Notes: generated by a model from the sequence alone, not told the origin. Positions 53,645-61,740 are shown, counted from the stretch's first letter. The stretch is DNA of 64,000 bases from Rhizobium sp. NLR16a (GCF_017948245.1 NZ_CP072865.1:3559501-3623500); one strand, 5' to 3'. Made by a program: numbers and translations.

Positions 53645-55266
53645 CAGGCTGCCTTTGCGTCGACTGTGGTGATCGCCGACCAGTTCCACGGAAGCAGTTC
53701 GTCTAACCGATTGATCTTGTGATCGTGGATGCGATCGAGCACGTCAGCCAGATAGGCCTGCGGATCAAGTCCATTCATCTTTGCCGTCTCGATGATCGTC
53801 ATGGCGCGTGCCAAGGTCTCCGCTCCCGTATCGGCTCCCGCGAAGAGCCAGTTCCGTCTTCCCACGCCTATCGGACGTAGTGCCCGCTCGGCGGCATTGT
53901 TGTCGATCGCGACGCGGCCGTCTTCGAGGAACAGACAGAGCGAAGACCATCGGCTCAATCCGTAGCGGAAAGCTGTCGCCAGATCGCTTTTGCCCGGAAT
54001 GCGCGTGAGTTGAGCTTCAGCCCAGTGGCGGAATGCATCGACCTTAGGCTTGCTCTGCTTTTGACGCGCAGCAAGACGGATCTCAGCAGGCTGCCCGTTG
54101 ATGCCACGCTCGATGTCGTAAAGCGCTCCGATGCGATCGAGAGCCTCTCGCGCAATCTCCGACTTGTTTGATGTCCAGATGTCGTGGAAGTCTCGTCGCC
54201 AATGAGCCCAGCAGGCGGCTTCCTTGAAGCGAGATCCTCCCTTTTCTCCAAGCGAGTATAGCTTGCCATATCCTTTGTAGCCGTCAGCCTGAAGGATGCA
54301 GCTTGATTGCTTGAGGTGGCGGTGCACGTGCTCTTCTTTCCAGTCAGGAGCAAAATAGTAGACTGCACCGGGCGGGGAAGTCCCCACCCATGGACGTTGA
54401 TCGCGGACATACGTCCAGATCCTGCCCTTCTTCACACCCTTGCCCAACCCCTTGTCTCGCAGCGAGCGATCCAGCACTCGGATCGGGGTGTCGTCGGCAT
54501 GAAGGAGGTCACTTGCCATAATCGCCGTTTCGATCCGCTCGATGAGAGGCTGAAGCACCTGCATGGCGCGACCACACCAATCAACCATCGTGCTGTCGGG
54601 AATGTCGGCGCCCATGCGGGCGAAGTTCTCGTTCAGCCGGTACAGTGGCAAATGGTCGTCAAACTTCGAGACCAGAATATAAGCAAGAAGGCCGGCGCCC
54701 GCCATGCTGCCCGGTATCGGGCGGCTGGGTGCTGCCACCTGTACCATTTTCTCGCAGCAGCGGCAGGACTTCTTCAGTCGAGCAACCTCGATGACTTTCA
54801 TCTGCGCGGCGATCATGTCGAGGATTTCGCTGACGTCCTCACCGACAAGACGCAATTCACCTCCGCATTCCGGGCAGCAGGAGCCAGGATCGAGCTCTCG
54901 GCGCTCGCGAACCGCCTTGTCCGAGACGCGTGGGCGCCGGCGCATGATCTTTTCAGACGTATCCGCCAAGGGAACAACAGACGCCGCCTCATCAGGTTCA
55001 TCGATTGGCGCCATACTGCCTTCAGCGGCGGCGATCAACAGATCCTCAAGCGCCAGTTCCAGCTGCTCGATTTCACGCTCAATCTTTTCGGAGGACTTGC
55101 CGAAGACCTGTTTCTTCAGCTTGGCAATGCGCAGCCGCAGCGTTTGGATTAACTGGTCATGCGCCTGCAATGTGGCCGACATCTTCGCGTTTTCCGCCTG
55201 CAAAGCGGCAATCATTGCCTTGAGAAAGGCTGGATCGTCCGGAAGATTTGTCGTCGCGCTAGACAT
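53644..55266 (-). CDS. tnpC: IS66 transposase TnpC
   Basis: A 540-residue DDE transposase. The N-terminal leucine-rich helix ([20 protein letters not shown]) is followed by a zinc finger ([12 protein letters not shown], with SCRCCEKM). The catalytic domain has the first Asp in [13 protein letters not shown], the second in [12 protein letters not shown], and the Glu in [26 protein letters not shown] precedes ATG 55266. The frame is uninterrupted, so transposition competence is likely. Confidence 0.96.
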   Translation of the reverse strand: MSSATTNLPDDPAFLKAMIAALQAENAKMSATLQAHDQLIQTLRLRIAKLKKQVFGKSSEKIEREIEQLELALEDLLIAAAEGSMAPIDEPDEAASVVPLADTSEKIMRRRPRVSDKAVRERRELDPGSCCPECGGELRLVGEDVSEILDMIAAQMKVIEVARLKKSCRCCEKMVQVAAPSRPIPGSMAGAGLLAYILVSKFDDHLPLYRLNENFARMGADIPDSTMVDWCGRAMQVLQPLIERIETAIMASDLLHADDTPIRVLDRSLRDKGLGKGVKKGRIWTYVRDQRPWVGTSPPGAVYYFAPDWKEEHVHRHLKQSSCILQADGYKGYGKLYSLGEKGGSRFKEAACWAHWRRDFHDIWTSNKSEIAREALDRIGALYDIERGINGQPAEIRLAARQKQSKPKVDAFRHWAEAQLTRIPGKSDLATAFRYGLSRWSSLCLFLEDGRVAIDNNAAERALRPIGVGRRNWLFAGADTGAETLARAMTIIETAKMNGLDPQAYLADVLDRIHDHKINRLDELLPWNWSAITTVDAKAA

Positions 55267-55329
55267 GATCCTGACTACCACGAGTCAGGATAAATTTCCA
55301 TAAAAACCAGTGGTTTCAGTGGGATAAAA

Positions 55330-55677
55330 TCACCCGACACGGGCCGGTGGCGCACCCCAATCAGGACGACGCCAATCGATCCCTTCCCACAACATCGCCA
55401 GTTGGGCCGACGTCAGCCGGGCAGTCCCGTCGGATGCCGAAGGCCAAGGAAACCGCCCCTTCTGCAAGATCTTGTAATACAGGCAGAAGCCCTGGCCATC
55501 AAAATAGAGCAGCTTCAAACGATCGCCACGCTTGCCGCGAAAAGCAAAGACCGCGCCGCCAGTCGGCTTCTGACGCAAAACATTCTGCGCAAGCGCGGCA
55601 AGGCCTTCTACTCCCTTGCGCATGTCCGTGATCCCGCACGCAAGATACACCCGAACGCCGGTCCCAGGTCCAATCAT
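55330..55677 (-). CDS. tnpB: IS66 accessory protein TnpB (Orf2)
   Basis: A 115-residue protein, VRVYLACGITDMRKGVEGLA with FRGKRGDRLKLLYFDGQGFC and LYYKILQKGRFPWPS, the IS66 Orf2 (DUF/PF05717) signature. Required for transposition of IS66 elements; mechanism unclear. Its ATG overlaps the tnpA stop by 4 bp. Confidence 0.95.
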   Translation of the reverse strand: MIGPGTGVRVYLACGITDMRKGVEGLAALAQNVLRQKPTGGAVFAFRGKRGDRLKLLYFDGQGFCLYYKILQKGRFPWPSASDGTARLTSAQLAMLWEGIDWRRPDWGAPPARVG

Positions 55678-56042
55678 GCTGCTTCCACTGCCCGGATAAC
55701 CTGCGTCAGGGTGCCGGGCGCCACCGAACTCTCGAAGCGAAGTGTGCGGCCGCAGCTCAATCGTAGCTCGATCATCCCGCAGCAGCTCTCCCTGAGTTCA
55801 GGGACATCGGTCTGCACGGCATTCATATCGACTGGAATGAACAATGCATTCGCAGATGCCGACAAAAGCCCCTTCTTTTTGAGCTCGCTACGCCAGGCGT
55901 ATATCTGCTGCCGCGTTAAATCGTGACGATGAGCAACCTCTGTGATCGTGGCTCCAGCAACCCCAACCGACATGACAATCGCAAGCTTGTCTTCTTCGCG
56001 CCACCGCCGTCGACGTTCCTGCCCAAGAATTTCAACGCGCAT
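55674..56042 (-). CDS. tnpA: IS66 accessory protein TnpA
   Basis: A 122-residue protein with an N-terminal helix-turn-helix: WREEDKLAIVMSVGVAGATI then TEVAHRHDLTRQQIYAWRSE, an IS3/IS66 OrfA-type DNA-binding domain. First gene of the element, reading inward from the right end. The 44-bp dyad at 56054-56097 lies directly upstream and probably overlaps its promoter. Confidence 0.95.
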   Translation of the reverse strand: MRVEILGQERRRRWREEDKLAIVMSVGVAGATITEVAHRHDLTRQQIYAWRSELKKKGLLSASANALFIPVDMNAVQTDVPELRESCCGMIELRLSCGRTLRFESSVAPGTLTQVIRAVEAA

Positions 56043-56053
56043 CGCAATCCTCG

Positions 56054-56097
56054 CCTAAGACACGTCGCTAACGACGTCGTTAAACACGTCTCTTAGG
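56054..56097. promoter_or_regulatory. 44-bp dyad upstream of tnpA within the IS
   Basis: Outer arms CCTAAGA and TCTTAGG enclose ACGT-containing repeats and the perfect 12-bp core AACGACGTCGTT at 56070-56081. It lies between the tnpA start and the right terminal repeat. It may be a binding site for TnpA or a transcription block against read-in from outside. Confidence 0.5.
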
Positions 56098-56244
56098 CCA
56101 TCAGGGCGCTAGGCGGCAGGCGGTGCCAATCGGGCGGTTACGATTTTCCTGTACTGAGCCTTTGGACGGGTTGACGGGTCTCCACGTGCGATTAAAGTCT
56201 TAAATGCCTTCATGCTTAGCCGTCCTTGTGGCTTGGTTTGAGTT

Positions 56245-56274
56245 GGGGTGATGGTGCTGCAACACCATCACCCC
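56245..56274. terminator. Strong 12-bp hairpin right of the IS
   Basis: GGGGTGATGGTG-CTGCAA-CACCATCACCCC, a perfect inverted repeat with a 6-nt loop. No clear T-run follows on either strand, so it may be a processing or attenuation structure rather than an intrinsic terminator. It sits in the 258-bp gap between the IS and the plus-strand cargo genes; nothing else is evident there. Confidence 0.45.
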
Positions 56275-56399
56275 GTAGCCTCCACGGGATTGCTGAGTCG
56301 GGCAAGCGGCATGAGCCGCAGTCCCCACAAATCACAGATTTTCCGGCGGCTTTCTACGAATCCTGAGAGTAGTTCCCAACACAGTTTCGAAAGACAACG

Positions 56400-56645
56400 A
56401 TGAGCGAAGACCGAGTACTCGTCACTGATAGCCAAGGGAATGAAACGGTTATAGTAATCGTGGATCTGGCGAGCCGGCCTGACGTGAGTGGGGAAGGTGG
56501 GAAAACGCCGCCTGTTCCATTAACCCGGTACTTCTTAGAAGGCTTCCGCGGAACGTATGGTGAAGAACTTTTTTTGATGGATGACGGACGCCTTCGATCA
56601 CAAGCATCTAGTCAAACTTATGTGTTTAAAAACGTCGGCTTTTAA
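56400..56645 (+). CDS. Small hypothetical protein in AT-richer cargo
   Basis: An 81-residue protein, MSEDRVLVTDSQGNETVIVI then VDLASRPDVSGEGGKTPPVP and FLEGFRGTYGEELFLMDDGR. Predicted beta-rich, with no signal or membrane segment. The ribosome site is weak. Codon use and base composition are visibly more AT-rich than the chromosome, as for the next gene 76 bp downstream, with which it may be paired. Confidence 0.5.
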   Translation: MSEDRVLVTDSQGNETVIVIVDLASRPDVSGEGGKTPPVPLTRYFLEGFRGTYGEELFLMDDGRLRSQASSQTYVFKNVGF

Positions 56646-56721
56646 CACTGGGGAGCCACGACGTTTACGCTTTGCGCAGTGATCTATTGTAGTTTGAGAG
56701 CTTCTCAACCGGATTTTCACG

Positions 56722-57705
56722 ATGTCCCTCTTAGAAGCAATCTCAAAGAACAAGGTCGCACCTATCGCAGGAATGGGTGCGCTATTATTGTTCATCTCTC
56801 TGTCTCCGCTAATGGATGAGACCATAAACGGTTTCAGAACCATCGCCGGATTTGCCGGCTTCGTTATCATCATCTCAGCCACAGCACTGGAGATGTGGTC
56901 GTATCTGGCTGGAATTAACAACAGCAAATTCTCTCGACTAGAGTTGATTCGTCTCGCACGAAAGGCAGCAAGAACCGAGTTGAGTGACCTCAGAGAGGAG
57001 GTTGAAGAAAAAGTCCAAGAACTAACCTCTCCGTTTGGTCCGGATGAACTCGAAAAGCTTAAGAATTCGGTAATCGAGAACCTCTCGGAACAAACACTCA
57101 GCAAGATTGAGGCTCACGTATCAAAAAAAGAGGCGCAGCAGGAAGTAGAAGGGCGGGACCTCCTTCTCAAGAGAGCAAAAATGTCTCTGAGAACGCGCAT
57201 AAAGACAGAAATTGAGGATCTAGGCCGCAGAGCAAATCTAAATCTGATCATTGGGTCTTCGATATCATTGATAGGCATGGGCATACTGGCTTATTTTATT
57301 TACGTAACGAATGATGAGCTAAAAAGCAGCAGTGAGCTGAACGTACTTATACGCTTCCTCGCGAGACTGTCGCTTGTGATTGTCATGCAGGTATTCGCCT
57401 ATTTCTTCCTGCGCTTGTATAGATATAGCATTTTCGAGATTAAATATTTCCAAAATGAATTGACGAACATTGAGCTATGGGTGCTCGCAGTTCAAGTCGC
57501 CGCTTCTGGTCAAGATAAGAAAACAAATTCCGACATTCTGAAGGACCTCACGAGAGTTGAAAGAAATTTTCGCCTAAAAAAGGGAGAGACAACGGTCGCG
57601 TTACAGCGCGAGGAATTCGAAGCGAGGTACGAGTCAGCCGTCATTGGGCAAGCCGAAAGGCTGATAGAGAAAACTGCAGCCATCTTCCGCGCTAAAGATA
57701 AATGA
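56722..57705 (+). CDS. Membrane protein with central coiled coil, unknown function
   Basis: A 327-residue protein. Helices 1 and 2 (APIAGMGALLLFISLSPLM and AGFAGFVIIISATALEMWSY) are followed by a long charged coiled coil (about 75-165). Two more helices follow (LIIGSSISLIGMGILAYFIY and LARLSLVIVMQVFAYFFLRL). The C-terminal 90 residues are soluble and lysine/glutamate-rich. The gene is clearly AT-richer than the genome. Membrane proteins of this layout occur among anti-phage and toxin cargo, but I recognise no family. Confidence 0.72.
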   Translation: MSLLEAISKNKVAPIAGMGALLLFISLSPLMDETINGFRTIAGFAGFVIIISATALEMWSYLAGINNSKFSRLELIRLARKAARTELSDLREEVEEKVQELTSPFGPDELEKLKNSVIENLSEQTLSKIEAHVSKKEAQQEVEGRDLLLKRAKMSLRTRIKTEIEDLGRRANLNLIIGSSISLIGMGILAYFIYVTNDELKSSSELNVLIRFLARLSLVIVMQVFAYFFLRLYRYSIFEIKYFQNELTNIELWVLAVQVAASGQDKKTNSDILKDLTRVERNFRLKKGETTVALQREEFEARYESAVIGQAERLIEKTAAIFRAKDK

Positions 57706-57786
57706 GTAAGTGCTAGGGTGACTTTACCGAAGTTCCAATTGTCGACCGTTTCGCTTGCTTTCACATCAGAACTCCTTGTGCCCATC

Positions 57787-58077
57787 TCAATACGGTGGCA
57801 GCCCTAAAAATTCGAAGTATCGCGACACGCGTGGATCCGTCCGTTTTCCATCTCGCAGCAGCTTCAACGCTACCATGTCACCGTGAACCACCATCTCAAG
57901 CGCTGGTGCTGAGATGCCCAGTGGAGACCCTGGCTTCGCTTGCCGGCCGATCCCAAACTCCTTACACCAACCGCGGAGCGTTTTCTCGTCCAGGCCAGTG
58001 TAATAAACTGCCAATTTCAGGTTGATGACCTCATCCCTTCTCATCAGGATGGGCCAATGCTCCGGATCATCATTCAC
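57787..58077 (-). CDS. Small putative DNA-binding protein, GTG start
   Basis: A 96-residue protein starting with GTG at 58077, preceded by GGAGG and overlapping the previous TGA by 4 bp (GTGA). The middle (AVYYTGLDEKTLRGWCKEFG) looks like a MerR- or excisionase-type helix-turn-helix, with LGISAPALEMVVHGDMVALK after it. It is the last gene of the minus-strand operon that starts with the integrase. A regulatory role within the element is likely. Confidence 0.6.
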   Translation of the reverse strand: MNDDPEHWPILMRRDEVINLKLAVYYTGLDEKTLRGWCKEFGIGRQAKPGSPLGISAPALEMVVHGDMVALKLLRDGKRTDPRVSRYFEFLGLPPY

Positions 58078-58532
58078 GCGGTGCCTCCTTCGCGCTCGCA
58101 CGCGGCGTCATAGTCCACTTGTTTATGGGCTCCGCCCAAACCCGCAAGGAGCTTAGCCCCTTGACCCATACCCTCGGCTCCGCCGACGGTGGGCACGTGC
58201 TCGCGGAGACGGACCGCTAGAGAAACAATCGATGTCCCGCCGTTACTTTGCTTTGGAAGAGGGGGATTGAGATTTTCATGATATGCGATCTGGATGCGGA
58301 TCACGCGGATGAGGCTATCGGCGATCGCCTCTGCCTGATCGGCGCCAAAGAGTGGCTCCATGCGCTTCCGCGTCTGTGCCCGCAAGCTGTTGAGTCGAGC
58401 CGTGCGCTTCGGTGCATCAAGGCGCATAACCGCCCTCGCTACACCAGCCGTTGCGCCATGCGATCTGTGAAATGGAAAGGGCAAAACTTCCGCGGAAGAT
58501 TTCCAATCCAGCAAAGAGAGCTGCTCAGACAT
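58074..58532 (-). CDS. DUF6074-like protein of the island
   Basis: A 152-residue protein starting MSEQLSLLDWKSSAEVLPFP, an opening I associate with rhizobial DUF6074 proteins found on plasmids, phages and islands. It continues with an arginine-rich helix and the GADQAEAIADSLIRVIRIQI segment. Function unknown. GGAGAACGCCGAA precedes the ATG. Overlaps the next gene by 4 bp. Confidence 0.6.
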   Translation of the reverse strand: MSEQLSLLDWKSSAEVLPFPFHRSHGATAGVARAVMRLDAPKRTARLNSLRAQTRKRMEPLFGADQAEAIADSLIRVIRIQIAYHENLNPPLPKQSNGGTSIVSLAVRLREHVPTVGGAEGMGQGAKLLAGLGGAHKQVDYDAACEREGGTA

Positions 58533-58546
58533 TTCGGCGTTCTCCC

Positions 58547-59047
58547 TTAATCAAGAGGATCAACGTATGTGGGATGCGTTGAGACGACCACAGTTGCCTC
58601 CGGCTCAGGGATACGTTGAGACGACCTCGGGCGATCCGGAAGGGCCATTTTCAATACTCTAACCCGCTCTTGCCGCCGGTCGCCCCGCTCGTAATCGGCC
58701 ACGACCAGGCCCAATTTCTTGAGCCTCTGAATGTCCCGTTTGGTTGATGAAATCGACCTACCGGTCCGAGATGATAGGGCGTGGTCTGTTAGTCGGCAGG
58801 TGCCATCGCGTCTTGATGTGTGAGACGCGATGCACCTCATGGTATCGTTCGACAGCTTATGGCGTGCAAGCTCCTCCCCCGCGATGTCGGTCCAGGTTGA
58901 TATGTACTCCTTGGCGACTGCAGCTTTGGTAGGCCAGCGAAATGGAATAGCCCTTACATAAGGTAGTTTCCTCGGCCGGCCGGAAAAAACGAAGTGCCGT
59001 TCTGGTTCGCAGGAAACGACGAAATGCTGATGGGCCATCGCGCTCAT
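58547..59047 (-). CDS. Helix-turn-helix protein of the island
   Basis: A 166-residue protein whose middle contains a winged-helix-like segment (CRLTDHALSSRTGRSISSTK then RDIQRLKKLGLVVADYERG), resembling replication-initiator or phage regulatory HTH proteins. Start 59047 overlaps the upstream TGA by 4 bp (ATGA). C-terminal end is proline/arginine-rich. It may control replication or excision of the element; not shown. Confidence 0.6.
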   Translation of the reverse strand: MSAMAHQHFVVSCEPERHFVFSGRPRKLPYVRAIPFRWPTKAAVAKEYISTWTDIAGEELARHKLSNDTMRCIASHTSRRDGTCRLTDHALSSRTGRSISSTKRDIQRLKKLGLVVADYERGDRRQERVRVLKMALPDRPRSSQRIPEPEATVVVSTHPTYVDPLD

Positions 59048-59229
59048 TGAGCCTCCCTCCAGACCTTCAGCCCCCGTGACAAGGCAACCGCCTCGCAAGC
59101 CTCGACTGTCGTCAGTACGAACCTCTTCCTGGCGGCATCAACTGCGCTGCCGCCAGGGGGTCTCTGGGATTTCAACCATTTGGCCGCGGCGACAACTGCG
59201 GCAGAGTTAGCATTCGGTCCCTTGCTCAT
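59044..59229 (-). CDS. Small protein, 61 aa
   Basis: MSKGPNANSAAVVAAAKWLK then SQRPPGGSAVDAARKRFVLT and a helical C-terminus. Basic and mostly helical. ATGA overlap with the AlpA-like gene upstream (59226-59229) and with the HTH gene downstream (59044-59047) fixes both ends. No family recognised. Confidence 0.55.
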   Translation of the reverse strand: MSKGPNANSAAVVAAAKWLKSQRPPGGSAVDAARKRFVLTTVEACEAVALSRGLKVWREAQ

Positions 59230-59423
59230 ACGGCCCGCCCCGCAGCGCGATTCCGCTCCCATGCAATCAAATCATCCTCAAGAAAGAACTTTCGGCGGTT
59301 GATTTTCATCGGCTGAGGAAATGCAAGAACCTCGTTCTTCTGCCACCTGTGCAGTGTCATCTCGCTGATTTGATAGCGAGCAAGGACTTGGGGCCCGGTC
59401 AGATATTTTCGGTTGGTAGTCAT
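59226..59423 (-). CDS. AlpA-like excisionase/regulator
   Basis: A 65-residue protein, MTTNRKYLTGPQVLARYQIS then EMTLHRWQKNEVLAFPQPMK and DLIAWERNRAAG, the AlpA/MerR-like helix-turn-helix with the usual wing. GGAGG precedes the ATG. AlpA proteins regulate integrase expression or act as excisionases in P4-like satellites and islands. It lies 34 bp after the 261-aa gene. Confidence 0.82.
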   Translation of the reverse strand: MTTNRKYLTGPQVLARYQISEMTLHRWQKNEVLAFPQPMKINRRKFFLEDDLIAWERNRAAGRAV

Positions 59424-59457
59424 CGATGCCTCCTGTGGTTCGACAAAGGCATCATTT

Positions 59458-60243
59458 TCATTTCGGGGAGGATTTCGACCCGCGATTGCGGTCAACTTTT
59501 GCCGCCGAACGCGGGGTTTTCTTGCGCAAAACTTTGTTTTTCTTTTGATCCCGGATTGCTGACGCGATCGTTTTCTCCGAGGCAACTTGGCCGCAGTATA
59601 TTTCCCACGAGTCCCGAATTAAGCACTGAATCAGGTAGCCATCTTTGTCAGAGTGCGGGTCCGGATTATCCGACATTCGGACCGTGCGCCAATGCAAGCC
59701 AAGCGCCTCACAGCAGATCTTGAAGATGTCAAACCACAACAGGTTTCTGGCAAGCGTATCGCCCTCGGAAGTCGCCGGTCTTGTAATAGCAATACGATGC
59801 CTCAAGCCGTGAGCAATCAGCCGATGTTGCTCTTGGTAGCGCTCGAGCACCGCGATCGCATTAAGGATATCGCGCTCCTCTCGCTCAACCTCGGACAAAC
59901 CGTCATCATAAATAGAAGAGGCATTGCCATCCAATGGCTCGGCGTCAGATCCGATCTGCGGGGCAACATGCTCAAGAGCCTCTAACAATATCCCTTTCGC
60001 GTCGGAAAGGATTTGTGCTCGCTTTCGCTGCATTCCTTCGGCTGCTTCGGTGATGGCGCGAACATCCTGCCGGTCCAGGGATTCAAACCGCCACAATGCG
60101 CTATCAAACCTGTTTCGAAAGAATTCGAGATCGTCATCGCGTCCTTGGCTGCGCGTCCGGAGCCCCTGGAGGATGCAATTCACCGCAATTTGGCTCCTTC
60201 CTTCCGTGTCGAGCATTTCAGTCCGCTGAGCCTGTCCCGTCAT
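59458..60243 (-). CDS. Hypothetical protein coupled to the integrase
   Basis: A 261-residue soluble protein, predicted mainly helical: RNRFDSALWRFESLDRQDVR, AEGMQRKRAQILSDAKGILL and IFKICCEALGLHWRTVRM, ending in a basic tail (KKNKVLRKKTPRSAAKVDRN). Its start overlaps the integrase stop by 4 bp, so the two are made together. No known domain seen. The basic C-terminus suggests nucleic-acid contact. Confidence 0.6.
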   Translation of the reverse strand: MTGQAQRTEMLDTEGRSQIAVNCILQGLRTRSQGRDDDLEFFRNRFDSALWRFESLDRQDVRAITEAAEGMQRKRAQILSDAKGILLEALEHVAPQIGSDAEPLDGNASSIYDDGLSEVEREERDILNAIAVLERYQEQHRLIAHGLRHRIAITRPATSEGDTLARNLLWFDIFKICCEALGLHWRTVRMSDNPDPHSDKDGYLIQCLIRDSWEIYCGQVASEKTIASAIRDQKKNKVLRKKTPRSAAKVDRNRGSKSSPK

Positions 60244-61520
60244 CGGCCCTTACCCTCGAATAGTGAGATGACATTGTCCGCGGGAGCATCGACAAGAGAG
60301 GCCACGTGAGCTGCCCAAGTAAACAATGCGCGCCGTTTCTCCTCTGCGTATTCGTAGCGATTATAGACTGCGGCAACACCCTTAATGGAGCCGCTCTTGT
60401 GGTTGAGAACGGCTTCTACAACATGTACGGGTTGGCCCAGTTCCGCCATGCCAGATGCGCAAGTGCGCCGGAGATCATGGAGACGCCAAGGAGCTATCTG
60501 CAGTTCGAAATCCGTCTCTCCCCGCCCCTCGGCTTCATCCCTGGCAATATCGGCCATCTTGGCATCAAGTAGCGCCTTGGATCGTGAAAACCCGCTGACG
60601 CCGGTTTTGCCTGTAGTGGTCAACACGAAATCCGCTTCACCCTTTACCCTTGGCAGGCCCTTGAGGATTTCGACCACCGCCGGCGAAAGCGGAACGACAT
60701 GCGCCTTTCCATTCTTCGCCCGCTCCTTCGGGATCGTCCATGTCGACGCATCTCCACTGAGATCAAATTCTGACCACCGAGCGGACGCGACTTCATCTCT
60801 GCGCTGCCCGGTCAGGAGCAACAGTTTCACCATGGGACCGAAGGGCCAGCCGATCTTTTCGGAAGCCAGCCATACCAATCGGATTTCATCCCGGGTGAGG
60901 GTACGGTCACGGGAAACGACCTCCCCCGGAGCGGCGACATTCGCCACCGGCGAAACCGCGATGGCGTCGCGCTCAATGCACCAGTTGAAGAAGCGCCGCA
61001 GAATTGCATGGACGCGATTTGCGGAGATCGGGTGGCTTTCAGCAATCTCATCGAGGAGGTCGATGATCTCCCGCCGCGTGATGTCGGCAAGAAGTTTGTG
61101 CTGCCACCGCTTCCGCAGATAGAGATTGACGAAGCGTTCCGTTTCACGGGCCGTGGATTCACGGTTTCGCTGCTTCACATACCTCGTCAGAAATTGATCG
61201 AGTTGGACAAGTACGAGATTGGAAGGGTTTGATCGTGCTGCGGCCTCCGACAGCTTCACAGCCCCCGGATCCTTCCCCTCAGCAACGGATCGGAGCGCTG
61301 CACCGGCAAGCTCCCGCGCCTTCGCGAGCCCGAAGAGCGGATAAGTGCCGACCGTCATCTTTCGCGGGCGTCCACCAAATCGATACCTGATCGCCCACGA
61401 CATCGAGCCGGATGGCTGAACGACCAAGTAGAGGCCGGGAAGCCCGCCGTCAGCGATTTCCTTGCGGGTGGCGCCGGGCTTTATTGCCTCGACTGATTTG
61501 ACGGTAAGCGGCTTTGCCAT
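60240..61520 (-). CDS. int: Tyrosine-type site-specific integrase
   Basis: A 426-residue recombinase of the P4/phage-satellite type. N-terminal arm-binding and DUF4102-like start (MAKPLTVKSVEAIKPGATRK, GSMSWAIRYRFGGRPRKMTV), core-binding segment, then the catalytic set: Arg in LLTGQRRDEVASARW, His-x-x-Arg in LHDLRRTCASGM, His in LNHKSGSIKG, and the nucleophile Tyr in VYNRYEYAEEKR. It would catalyse integration and excision at tRNA-Thr. The GGGGTAAC sites are 8-39 bp before its start, so integrase may control its own promoter. Confidence 0.95.
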   Translation of the reverse strand: MAKPLTVKSVEAIKPGATRKEIADGGLPGLYLVVQPSGSMSWAIRYRFGGRPRKMTVGTYPLFGLAKARELAGAALRSVAEGKDPGAVKLSEAAARSNPSNLVLVQLDQFLTRYVKQRNRESTARETERFVNLYLRKRWQHKLLADITRREIIDLLDEIAESHPISANRVHAILRRFFNWCIERDAIAVSPVANVAAPGEVVSRDRTLTRDEIRLVWLASEKIGWPFGPMVKLLLLTGQRRDEVASARWSEFDLSGDASTWTIPKERAKNGKAHVVPLSPAVVEILKGLPRVKGEADFVLTTTGKTGVSGFSRSKALLDAKMADIARDEAEGRGETDFELQIAPWRLHDLRRTCASGMAELGQPVHVVEAVLNHKSGSIKGVAAVYNRYEYAEEKRRALFTWAAHVASLVDAPADNVISLFEGKGR

Positions 61521-61527
61521 TTTCTCT

Positions 61528-61559
61528 CGGGTAACGCCTCGGGGTAACACTGGGGTAAC
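61528..61559. repeat. Putative integrase arm-type sites, right end
   Basis: Three GGGTAAC copies occur: CGGGTAAC at 61528-61535, and GGGGTAACACTGGGGTAAC at 61541-61559. The latter is identical to 50606-50624. They overlap the int promoter region. Confidence 0.65.
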
Positions 61560-61694
61560 CGAAAGCGGTGATAGAGTGTGCTTCGTGATGATGCCATCAC
61601 GATATAACATTCTGCGAAAATGGCAATAAAAACATACGGAAAGAACTGCACTGATGTGATGTCGCGTTAGGAAGCGGTGGCGATGCGCACATAC

Positions 61695-61740
61695 TTCGTA
61701 ATGATGGGGTCACGTGTTCGAGTCACGTAAGCGGCACCAT
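61695..61740 (+). repeat. attR: 46-bp direct repeat of the tRNA-Thr 3' half
   Basis: Identical to 50504-50549 and lacking the 5' half of the tRNA, so it is a remnant not a gene. A GCACAT stretch just upstream is also shared with the tRNA but interrupted by two changed bases (AC against CA), which marks the crossover boundary. The int-attR gap shows nothing else. Confidence 0.92.

Larger units (their letters stand above)
53333..56141 (-). mobile_element. IS66-family insertion sequence, complete, with 8-bp target duplication
   Basis: Inverted ends GTAACCGCCCGATTG at 53333-53347 and its complement at 56127-56141 extend to about 23 bp with two mismatches (ACCGCC shared further in). Flanks are the 8-bp target duplication GATTTTCC at 53325-53332 and 56142-56149. 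Inside, on the minus strand, are tnpA, tnpB, tnpC and a fourth gene. All frames are open, so the copy looks intact and recent. Confidence 0.95.
50504..61740. mobile_element. Integrative element (genomic island) in tRNA-Thr(CGT)
   Basis: The region between two 46-bp direct repeats (50504-50549 and 61695-61740) contains a tyrosine integrase at the right end, identical GGGGTAAC repeat pairs near both ends, an AlpA-like regulator and a set of small genes absent from typical core regions. The segment lost on excision would be about 11.19 kb. It has no recognisable conjugation or phage structural genes, so it is either mobilised in trans or a satellite/defective element. It was later invaded by an IS66 element. 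Confidence 0.9.

Noticed and set aside
56164..56215. Possible small gene on the minus strand reading from right of the IS into its end
   Set aside because: The frame is short, its start has no convincing ribosome site and it is created partly by the IS end.
50504..61740. CRISPR array near the Cas2-like gene
   Set aside because: I looked for short regularly spaced repeats around 52.8-56.4 kb and found none; the Cas2-like protein stands alone.
61695..61740. Second tRNA-Thr gene
   Set aside because: Only the 3' half is present; there is no D-arm or 5' acceptor strand, so it is the attR repeat.
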